Assembly: GCF_932276165.1 (NCBI RefSeq)
Contig: NC_063998.1
Span: forward strand, 2,802,501-2,866,500
From: Plutella xylostella
Lineage: Eukaryota > Arthropoda > Insecta > Lepidoptera > Plutellidae
Length of the DNA stretch: 64,000 nt
Reading direction: 5' to 3'
Shown here: positions 20,201-32,200 of the stretch, one piece after another
Layout of the letters: every line of letters begins with the position of its first letter
Numbering within the stretch: position 1 is the stretch's first letter
Notes under the pieces: model-generated
Database searches by the model: none
What the model was told of the DNA's origin: nothing
The model's input: only the letters and a program-made list of their open reading frames with translations
Position numbers and translations under genes: made by a program

Positions 20201-23200
20201 TACGTAGTAGGGTATCCTGAATTAAATCACTGAGAGTTAAATATTGCCTCCAAGCAAACTAGATCTAAAATAAAGAGGAGTAATGGGACGGGACGTGGCC
20301 TCTACCCTAGATAAGGATGCATCGGATAAGAATCATTTGCGTTTATAAAAAAATACTTAACAAATTTCGATTCAAAATATGATTTTATACATTTATAAAA
20401 TAGTAGCTGTTCCCGCGCGCTTCGCTTCGCCTTAAAAAGTTTTCCCGTGGGAATTCCGGGATAAAAAGTAGCCTATGTTCTTTCCCAGGGTCTAGACCAT
20501 ATGTATACCAAATTTCATTCAAATCCGTTCAGTAGTTTTGGCGTGAAAGAGTAACAGACAGACACAGTTACTTTCGCATTTATAATATTAGTAAGGATTG
20601 TTCAGCATGTTATGCTGCATTTGGGCACCAGTCACTAATAATTATGAAATATCATTCATCAATGGGCATTCATTTGAAACAAGCACTCTTACGGCGCGAA
20701 CCCGAAATACATTACTTACAGAAAAAATACCGACCAACCATACTAATAGCAAGAAAGAAAAACGGGGAATGCTGCATGTTATTCAAAGCAAAGCTTCACC
20801 AAAAAACCGGCTTTTAAAACCGACCGCAATCTTCCAGGCTGACAAACCTGAAAACGCTTGCGCCGCGGCGCCGCAAAGACTCGAGTTCTACCAGCCGAGA
20901 GGAGCGACCACGCACGCGCGGCGCCCGCCTGCCTAAGGCACCCGCCATTGCTGAGGACGTCATGTTGGATGCCAATAGTAATAGCTCTGCTGAGGAGTCT
21001 GCGGGGGAAGATGCTGAAGGTATGTGAGATAAGGAGAGTGAAAAAGTTGGGGTAGCAGGTTATTGATAATTGGTGGGTAGACGTTAACTTTTCATTAATT
21101 GGATGAGGAAGAGGAGAGATTATTCTGGTGCTTCTAGGAGGCCTATACTCAGCAGTGGACGATTAAGAGCTTATGACGATTATTCGTACACACTACACAC
21201 AAACATTCTCCTTACCCTTTCGTCGTTGGACATCAGAATATTATTATTTAGATAATTGCTGAAAATTTGTGGTGTTATAAGATGATCTTTAAAGTCATAT
21301 TTCGATCTCCCAATTTTAAAAGGTTATACATATACATTAGGGAACAAACTTGGTCTGAGCAATCTCTTTACTCCTTAATCTATGATGTTTCAGAGCTACC
21401 GCCAGTGACCGTGACTGGGTTGAATGGCAGCGGCGCGATGGAACACCTGGCTAAAGACGACCTGCTGGACGAAAGTGACGCTTCCAGCTCACAGAATAAG
21501 AGCTCTGAGGTATGTTGTTTGTTGCTCGACTGTTTGTTATTTGTATATTGATTGTTGCTGGACGATAAAGTCTAGGAAATTATGACTAGATATATCGATT
21601 TACTTACATATTAATTCTTTATTTATTTATTTAATACATGTAAGATTACATAAAGTTATAGTACAATAACCATGCGCTGAAACCACTAGATTTAAGTGCG
21701 ACATGGTGAGATCGCTAAACAATATAAAAAAGTCTACATTTTTTTATTATTATTTTAAACCGAAATATAAAAAATATATTTTATGATAGGTACATTATTA
21801 TGTTCTTTACAAGAAAAAAATATTTTCTAATTTCAGGACAACAAAAAGGAGGATGATGATGAATCAGCAGACGAAGAAAAGTAAGATATCATTAGTATTC
21901 ATTAAATACTTATTTAGACAGTCCAGTAATGTTCTGGAAAGAGGCACTGAGTTTTTTTAAAGGAACTTTAAACTAAGGACCTTAAATCTTAATCTCTGTT
22001 TCCCTCCATCCAAAGGTTGTCTGGCAGAGATCTTTTAGTGATAAGACCGCCTTTTGTACCCTAATTAAGTTACATTTTGTTAATTTTATTATTCTGTTTT
22101 GGTGTACAAATAAAGTGTATTCTATCTATCTATCTATCTATTGCTGCCTTGATTTGACTCTGTAGTGATGGACACTGATAGAAATAACTTGTTTATATTT
22201 CCTTTGCATCACTACACAACACTTTAAAACAGTATCAGAATAGTACAAGCTTACCCAACCCTATGCTTACTATAATATTACTTAATTATGCTTCATTCAA
22301 CCATCCATTCATAAATAAATCCTCCGCAGTGTAAAATCTAAGCGTCGCAAAGCGCCTGCGATATCGTCGGACTCTGAGGGCGGGTCCAAGAAGGACCCGG
22401 GTGTAAAACTGAGTGATTTCGAGGACTCTGGCGCGGAGAGCTCGGAGCCGGGCAAGCGCGGCAAGAGGAAGAAGAAGGGCAGCGACAGCGACGCCTCCGC
22501 CGGCTCTGACGATGTCGGGTATGTCTATAAATATATAGAAGTTAATAAAATAAAAGCAATGGCATTTTATAGCTTTCAAAGGTTGTTAAATTTCTAACTT
22601 ATTTGGTCGGGTGCAGCTGTTCTTCAATACGTAACTGTATGCAACCTCTCCGTTCCTCTGAGAATCCTTAGCAAAGTTTCATCTATGGCGGCTCACATAA
22701 GTAGGTATCACTCTAGTATAGTAAAGAAGGATCCGGGTGTCAAACTGAGTGACTTCGAGGACTCGTGTGCAGAGAGCTCGGAGCCGGGCAAGCGCGGCAA
22801 GAGGAAGAAGAAGGGCAGTGACAGCGACGCCTCCGCCAGCTCTGACGATGTCGGGTATTTGTGTCTAACTTTTGTCAGTATAATATGCCATAGGAGTTAA
22901 TAAAATAGGCCACATTCGATAGCCGATGAACTCAAAATCATCGCAGTTGACATCTGTTTCGATGGTGGCCTAAATTGACCCACTTAACTGGACCGGAGGA
23001 GCCGGTGTTCCATACGTAACTGTACTCTTCCTTCCTCTGAGAATCCTTCATATCAATCGTTCATCAACATATACTATAATTAATTGTCGTTTTGTTATTA
23101 GTAAGAAGAAGCGGCGCCGCATCAAGCACGTGGACGACACGGACGCGTCGGGATCCGAATCCGAGACCGAGGGGCAGAAGCGAGGAAGGAAGAACATCCG

Positions 23201-26200
23201 CAAGGTAACAACAACATTTACTTACTAGGCATTATTTACCTGCAACCAAAAAAGTGTACTTGTATATGCATATGCTTGCCTCTTTGTAGCCTCTGAATTG
23301 GATGAGCCAATCTATAAGATTACTGTGTTTTATTTGTAACTTGATCAAGAGAGTATTCTAAGCCATCATCATCATCATCAGATAAACATTAATTTTCGGT
23401 GTATTTTTAATATAACGCATTTTTTTGTGGACTTTGAAATATCATCCTATTTTATTTAATGATTATTATCACTATGTATTTGAGCTGTAAATACTTAAAT
23501 ATAATATTGTGTGTGTTGAACAGGTGATGGGCAAGGACCAGCTGGAGGAGGCGACTAAGAAGGCTGCTCGGGAGGAGCGCGAGCGAGTGGCGCGTATTGC
23601 CGAGCGGCAGAGACTGGTGAGTTTACGTGGTTATTTATTACTAGTTATAGGAATAGTGGTTGTGAGCTTCGCCTTAAGAAGTTTTCCGTTGGAGTTTTGG
23701 GATACAAATAGCATATATCCTTATCCATGATATCAGCATCCTACATACTTGATTTTGTTAAAATTGTTCCAGCCATTTTCCTGTGAAAGAGAAAACCATA
23801 TATATTACTGATATTTCATACATCCGTTCCTTTAACAAACTTTCTCGTTTATAATATTAAGTAGGATCAATTTGTATTCTAAACTATGATAATTATCAGT
23901 ACTACAATCGAAATCCACAACCATAATACAGTTTAAACAAAACAGCACTCTATTTCCAGTACAACAACCTTCAATTCGACGAGTCCGGTAAACCAGACGA
24001 GGTGGTTCTAGACAAGGTGGTGTTGGACTTCGACCCCGAGACCAAGGAGCCGCTCATACAGGTCGACCCGGGGCTCGTCAAGAAACTCAAACCTCACCAG
24101 GTAATAATTGACTAAATTATATACATATCGCTTAGGCTATGAGGATCCACATTGCATGATTGCACACACTAAGATACAAAGGTTACATAATATGTACATG
24201 CTTCAGTACTTCAGTAGTAGTGATCAGACACTATAAAAAATACTACATTATTTATTGTTTTCAGGCCAACGGTATAAAATTCATGTGGGATGCCTGTTTT
24301 GAGAGCGCCAAACGCAGTAAGAAGGACAAGGGGTCCGGATGCATACTGGCGCACTGCATGGGTCTCGGGAAAACACTTCAGGTGAGTTTTTTTTAGTAAT
24401 TACATACATACGCGCTCACGCCTGCCTCTCAGAGGGGTAGGGTGGTGATTTTCTTCATACATTGCTTGATTTCGCTTAGGTTATGAGTACTTATATCTTG
24501 GGTTCTTTACAACGTTACATTATGTAACCAAAGTGTACCTTTCAACTCTGGGCACAGTTGTGACTCTATCTTCTTTCGAACCACACCTCCCCCTGATTAT
24601 AATCAGAGCCAACTGTTTACAGTGCATGAGAAGCATTCATATTCCTGAAAGAAATTACTCGTACCTACTATATTCCATTTCACGGGGAAAGTCATATGAT
24701 ACAAACTTATTAGAATTTGACTACCCTTATTCAAATGTAATAAGGGTTTTGTCGGATGTGTTTCCCCGTGAAACAAGATATAGGCTGCAAAATATAGCAA
24801 AATTTATTGCATTTCAGTTTATTGTATTATAAAATGTTGTCTATGCCACCCCCAGGTGGTATCGCTAACCCACACGCTGCTGGTCCACGGCAAGCTGACG
24901 GGAGTGAAGCGCGTGCTCGTGGTGTGCCCGCTGTCCACCGTGCTCAACTGGGTCAACGAGTTCAACATGTGGCTGAAACATGCCAACGCGGATTATGATG
25001 TCGACGTTTATGAGCTGTCTAGGTGAGTCCTATAAGCTTTAGAAGTCAGCCAGCCTTATTATTGGATACTAAATAGGCGTTTTTAGTGATTTTCGAAGAG
25101 TAAAATGTACATGCTGTAATGAGTGGATGGAAACGGTGGAGTCTTTATTATTAGGCTATATGTAATGCCGTTGTTTTCGACAGCGTTATGCAACTGTTTT
25201 ACTTGTGTCTATTATGTTTACTTTACATTACAGTCAAGCATAACAGCTGCATAGATATTTTGTTGGTTAAAAACCAGTAATGGTAGCCATTTTTGACCAA
25301 TGGTTGAGTTAACTATGGATCATAGGGCACTGGCCCTTATAGTTACTTAATAGAAAAACAGATTTCACAATCACTACCTATAAATCTCACAACATAACCT
25401 AAAAACCCTTTTCCAGATTCAAGCAGAACTCTGAGCGAGCGTTCCAGCTGCAACAGTGGCTGGACAACGGCGGCGTGTGCGTGCTCGGCTACGAGATGTT
25501 CCGCAACCTGTCCGCGGACAACAGCAAGAAGTACCGCAAGAAGATGCTGCAGACCTTCCAGAGGAGCCTCGTGGACCCGGGTACGTTCTAGAACCTTCTA
25601 GAGTACGTTCTAGAGCAGCCTAGTGTAGCCGACTTGATTGCACCGAAGATCGACTTCTTAGTGACGAAAGCATAAGACCACTATTTTATGTACATAAATC
25701 TTAGATGAAACAGCAATGTCTATTTACTACTTTGCTATCTTCAGGTGCACTTTTAGCCAGAGCTGCAGCAGCTCAAAGCTTACTTTCAACAACACATTTG
25801 AACCATACAATCCTCGCAACAGTTCCAATTTCCAATACTAAAGTACAAACATTTAATTCCAGGTCCAGACCTCGTGGTGTGCGACGAGGGGCATCTGCTC
25901 AAGAACGAGAAGACTTCCCTATCCCAGTCCATGAATAGAGTGAAGACGTTGCGACGCATCGTGCTCACTGGGACACCGCTGCAGAATAACCTTAAAGAAT
26001 GTGAGTAGAATTATGGAAATATAAGCCAATGTTTCCCTGATATTTCTCATTTACATCCGGCGCAGCCTGGACAGTCTGCAACAGACGCTAATCTGACTGG
26101 GCAATCCTTAAACCATGGGTGACAAACTCTAGATGGCTTAGTGTTTGTCACGAGCGCCACACACTTGATCTCATCTTTACTCATTCAACCACTACAGGCT

Positions 26201-29200
26201 ATCTGTCCAAGATCGTTGGTTTAAATTCCTTTCCTGTTCGTGGTATACTCTACTCAATAACTCTTTTACGCCAACGCTTTAATACTTCGGCAGATATAGC
26301 ACCATCTTCATCATTGCCGAATTAACTCCTAAAAATACATAAAAAATTGATTACAGTATGTTAACAAATTCATTCTCCATTCCAGACTACTGCATGGTCC
26401 AGTTCGTGAAGCCGAACCTGCTCGGCAAATACAACGAGTATCTGAACCGGTTCGTGAACCCGATCACCAACGGGCAGTACACGGACTCGACGGACCACGA
26501 CATCCGCATCATGAAGCGACGCTCGCACGTGCTGCATAAGATGTTGGACGGGGCTGTGCAGGTAATTTGAGTGTCCTATATCTGCTAAACCTACCGTTCT
26601 TTTGATACAGTGATGATCGGTAGCAGAGATTGTAATTGATCGAGATGCAAAGGTCATCGTTTGATTTTCTCTGTGTTTGCCGGCCTATAGACCTAACATA
26701 ATTTTAGGAAGTACAAATCATAATTCTCAATGCGACATCGATCTAAAGAGCAACTAAAGTAACCCATATTGTGTATAGTGGTCTCTTACAATCCACTTAG
26801 ACATAATTATTATATATTCTGGTCATCTAAGACTGAGCTATATAGTACTGAACCGGTTCGTGAACCCGATCACCAACGGGCAGTACACGGACTCCACGGA
26901 CCACGACATCCGCATCATGAAGCGACGCTCGCACGTGCTGCATAAGATGTTAGATGGAGCTGTGCAGGTGTGCTAAGGATCCTATAGGGCTATAGTAGTA
27001 TCTGCTAAGATTTTAGAGTATGCCTAAAATACATTGTAAACTAGGAAGCTGTTTTTGTACAGGTGTACTCTAACACCTAAACCAAAATACATTGTAATCT
27101 ATGAAGCTGTTAAGGTGTGAAAAAAGAAAAAAAAACTCATATTCCGTATATGCTTGATATGCAACATTAATTGAGGATGTAGTATACAAAAAACCTTCAC
27201 CAAAATGTTAAAGTATTTGGCCGCCTGTCAAACGACTGTATGTTAGTACAAAATTTATTTAAATACAATATTAAAATACATTAACCGTTTGTTAAAAGAC
27301 ACCCGAGTATTGTGTTGGATAGAACCCTATAGGCATACTGTGTACTAATATGGTATAACATACAAATTCAATAATTCCAGAGACGAGACTACGGCGTCCT
27401 AGCCCCGTTCCTGCCGCCGAAGCACGAGTACGTGCTGTTCATCACGCTCACCGACATACAGACCAGGCTGTACCAGCACTACCTCGACAACTACTCGCGG
27501 AGGTAAGTGTCGCCTGCCCCCGCGGCACGAGACCACGGTGTCTGCCGCCGCAGCACGAGGCTCACCGACATACAGACCAAGCTGTACCAGCACTACCTCG
27601 ACAACTACTCGCGGAGGTAAGTGTCGCCTGCCCCCGCGGCACGAGACCACGGCGTACTAGCCCCCTCCCTGCCGCCGCAGCACGAGGCTCACCGACATAC
27701 AGACCAAGCTGTACCAGCACTACCTCGACAACTACTCGCGGAGGTGAGTGTCGCCTGTCCCCGCGGCACGGGTTCGTTGTCGACGTCGATAAACTCGCTT
27801 TGTGCGCGTTCCACAAATAACAGTGTTGTTCACTATCATCATCATCAGATCCTGTGAATCGTTATTAAGACATAAGGCTCCAAGAGAGTAGACCTTGATA
27901 CTACTGTAGCAGCCGTCCACTGCTACACACTAATCCTATACTAATTATTACAAACATGAAAGTTTTTGAGTATCGATGTTTCTTACTCTAGGAACGGCTG
28001 CACTATCTTTATGAAATTTGCCAAACATATGGGCACATATTTGTATCCGGAATTCCCACGAGAAAACCTTTCGAAGCTAGGTAGTAAAAACCAAATCTCA
28101 ACAATTTATCCCTGTTTCCAGACCGCTCCCGGGCAAGTCGTCTGGCTTCCTGTTCCCGGACTTCCAGTCGTTGCAGCGGATATGGACGCACCCGCTCGTG
28201 CTCAAGTACAACTCGGAGCGGTACGAGATCATGCAGCAGAAGAAGGTAGGAGCAATACCATGTGTTTGTTATGTTGTAGTTGTCCTAAGGTACCCTGGTA
28301 GTGGGCCTTCATGATAGTGCGCCGCGCCGTCCTATCCTCAGCAACCGCTCTGGCCCCTGCTCGCCGCCTTGTGTGCACGGGGTGACTGTGTTTGTGTTTG
28401 ATATACAGGGTGTTTAATGAGGGGGATTATAATAAACAAAAAAGGGGGACTCAGGGGTAATTTTAAAAGAAAGAATACAAGTTTATTTCATGCACTCAGA
28501 AACAACACAAAAAAGTTAATGAAAAAAATACAAGTGAAATGAGCAATTGGGTTGCTTCCGGATTCTAGCTCAGATTGATGCAGACTGGATGTAGACCATA
28601 GTGCTGGTTTTCAGCTAGAACACTGGGTAAAATCACATTTTACCATTTTCAGAGGCTACTTGGGATGCTTTACACCCATAATACTGCGCTACGCTGAATA
28701 ATTAAGTTATTGTTGTTGAGTAAATAATTTATCCATGTATGTTTAAATTTCCAGAGAGACAAAGAAGAAGAGGAAGACTCTGAGGGGTCGCTGGCTGACT
28801 TCATAGACGACGAGTCTACACCACCGGTAAGTCGATGGCAGCAGAGGAGTCTCGTGAAAATATCCGCAAAGTTTAAAATGTACAATCAATATATGCCATT
28901 TTGTAAAGTAATCCGATACCGTAAACAATAAATATATTATGCAAAAAATTGTAGTTGCACCCTTTTAAACATGTATCTGAATTTAAACTAACCAATACAT
29001 TTATGTAATGGTGGTAGAGTGATAGATGACTATCGACAAGTAATTGTGAAATTCTACGTCGAGAAAAAGATATTTGATTTGATTCAATAACCTCCAGCGC
29101 AACCTACTAGGTGGATAGATAGATAGAATATTCTTTATTTGTACACAAGAACAGAATTTACAAAGCTTATATACAAACACATAGGTACAAAAAAGGTGGT

Positions 29201-32200
29201 CTACTACTATAAGTAACTAAACGAATAAGTCCATCCTCCATCCTAAACCTACAATATTCAACAGGAATCGACAACAGAGGAGTCGTCGGACGACCTCTCC
29301 GACGCGAGCGACGACAGCCGCAAGAAGAGTAAGAAGAAGAAGGCAAATAAGAAGAGCAAGCGGGACAGCAAGGCCAACACGAGGCGGGCCACGCGGGCTA
29401 ACCCAGGTAGAGTATTCTAGATTACTATGGAACAGAAAAAGAAACATATTTGATGCCAATCTGAAGAATACAGCCTGTAGGTTGGCTGGTAGAAAATGCT
29501 TTTAGCATTAAGTCCACCTTTTGTACAAATGTATACTTTTGTACACACACATATTTCATATTTGTGCAATAAAGAAATCAAAACATTACCCTCCTCCTTC
29601 GGCAGTCGGGTAAATACATTTAGCACCGTCAACGTAAAACTATTTTATATATTTTGAATAATGGCGAGTTGCAGAAAGGAAAATTAGGCTAATGCCATGG
29701 CTGCAATCGATTTAATGCCGACATTAGCTTAAAGTTTCTTTGTGCAACTCAGTGTAGGTCGCATTTCACACATTCAAATTTCCTGTTTTGAAAGTGCGTA
29801 ATAAAAAGTAAGTTTGGGTATAAAAAGTAATCCACGGATTAATCTTTCTACATACCAAATTTCATACAATTTTCTCTATAGTTATTGACCTTCTATGGAT
29901 AGCATTAATAATTCTTTCCCATCCACAGTGGAACTAGACCCAGCGGAAGAGAAGGCCCTCTCCGACATAGAAGAAGTGAAGAACGAGAACCCGACGGAGT
30001 GGTGGATCAAGCTGGTGAACGACGAGGAGCTGGACGACCTGCGCAACTCGCACAAGCTGCTGCTGCTGTTCGAGATCCTGCGCCAGTGCGAGGCCATCGG
30101 GGACAAGCTGTGAGTTGAAAATTATTAAAAAATTTCATAATTCATGCTCTGAAAGTAGATTACACACCTGCAGTGCTTACGGTAAAGAAATGTTTAACAA
30201 GTCTCTAAATTCATATGCGAAGCATATGAGAAAGAGGTGTATGTAACTTAAACACTGTTTAACAAGTGTCTAAATTCATATGCGAAGCATATGAGAAAGA
30301 GGTGTATGTAACTTAAACACTGTTTAACAAGTGTCTAAATTCATATGCGAAGCATATGAGAAAGAGGTGTATGTAACTTAAACACTGTTTAACAAGTGTC
30401 TAAATTCATATGTCTTCGGGAGAGCCTCACTCCTAGGAGACGCGTCCCCAGGTGGCGGATAGGGGCACGCCCGTCTACTTCTGTAGCAGGGTAGGAATGA
30501 AATAAAATAGTTCCCGCGGACCAACAGGCCGGAGAAGGACACTCCGTATGAAACCACTCAGGCTGCCAGAAGCCTTGGGGTACCCCCTAAACAGACTGGC
30601 TCTGCGGGCACGGACGCACAGATGGCAGCCCCATCGCCGTGATCGGGGTGCTGTGGGCTAATCACCTGCACATCCTTAAAACTCAACCGATTATGAAACC
30701 GCAACCAAGAGAATACCGATCCGATCCCAAACACGACGACCAACGGCAACGATTAATGGACATCCGATTAGCCTCATGGAATGTTAGAACCTTGAACAGG
30801 GCTGGTGCATTGCAACAGGTGAATAAAGAGTTGCAACGTTATAAAATTGACATCTCAGCTCTGCAAGAAGTAAGATGGCCAGGAAAAGGCGAGTGTAGTC
30901 TTGATAATGGTGCAACTCTATTTTACAGTGGGACTGATAACGATAAACATATCAACGGGGTGGGATTCATAGTAAGCAAACTCGCAATCAACAATATTTT
31001 AAGATTCGACGCAATCTCTGACAGACTCTGTTCACTACGTCTAAAAAGTCAATTCTCCAACATAACTATAGTAAACGCTTATGCACCCACTGAGTCAGCA
31101 CAGGAAGCCACGAAAGACACCTTTTACGAAGATCTAGAAACCCTCTTTGACCAGATCCCATCATATGACGTGAAACTGGTCATTGGGGACTTTAATGCTA
31201 AAGTTGGAAGAGAACAACACCTGATGCCAACGATTGGGAGACATAGTAAACACTCACAGACAAATGAAAACGGCTTGAGACTCGTAAGCTTTGCAGCAGC
31301 CAAAACAATGGTAGTGAGTAGCACCATGTTTCCCCATAAAGACATTCACAAAGGCACCTGGAAATCCCCCGATGGTCATACTGTCAATCAAATTGACCAC
31401 GTTCTCATTGATGACAGGCATAAAAACAGTATAGAGGACGTAAGATCTTTCAGAGGCCCCGACTGCGATAGCGATCATTACCTTGTTGGGGTAAAAATGA
31501 GAGCCAAAATAAATATCGCCAAAAGCAAACTCAGTGGAGAAACTTTGAAAATAAATACAGATGCTTTAAAAAATGAAAATACCAGGCACAAATTTCAGAT
31601 GGAACTGTCTAACAGATTAGCTCATTTAGAAATACAGCATTGTAACGTAAACGAGCAGTGGGAGAAAGTTAAAAGCACTGTCAAAGACACCGCATTTCAA
31701 ATTTTGGGCCGAAGAAAGCGAAAGAAAGGTAGAAAGTGGTGGACCGAAGAGTGCGACAGGGTGGTAGAAATAAGGCGTAAGTGTAAAATCTTAGCAGAAC
31801 AAGATGAAAAATGGAAAGATCAGTATGAGGAAGCCAGAACTGCTTGCAGAAATACTATCAGGAGGACCAAAAGGAAACATCTAGATATGATCTTACGCAA
31901 TATGGAACTACTCATTCGATCCAACGAAACTAGAAAATTCTACCAAGAAGTAACGACTACTAAGAAGGGTTACCAACCGACCACCCAGTTCTTGGAAGAC
32001 GAAAGTGGAAACTTGGTGATGGACTCAGGGACAATAAAAGAGACTTGGAGAAAATACTTCGAAAACCTACTCAACTGTCCAGAACCGAATGTCGCAATCC
32101 GGAACCATGAAGTCGTCAATAGCGAAGACATACCTACACCGAGCTTTGAAGAAGTAAGACAGGCAATAATGAGGCTTAAAAACAACAAAGCCCCAGGTGT

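Larger units (their letters stand above)
17483..20837. other. ATRX intron 2, filled with repeats
   Basis: A 3.4 kb intron holding a SINE fragment (17566-17715), a tRNA-type SINE (18118-18366), a long DNA element (18496-20143) and a dispersed lepidopteran repeat (20400-20595). I see no gene in it. The ORF at 20598-20936 overlaps true exon 3 in a different frame. Confidence 0.7.

Noticed and set aside
20598..20936. 112-residue plus-strand ORF upstream of ATRX exon 3
   Set aside because: It overlaps exon 20838-21019 in another frame and its first part is intron and repeat end.
27399..27857. Plus and minus ORFs across the triplicated ATRX exon end
   Set aside because: They follow the tandem exon copies in non-coding frames.
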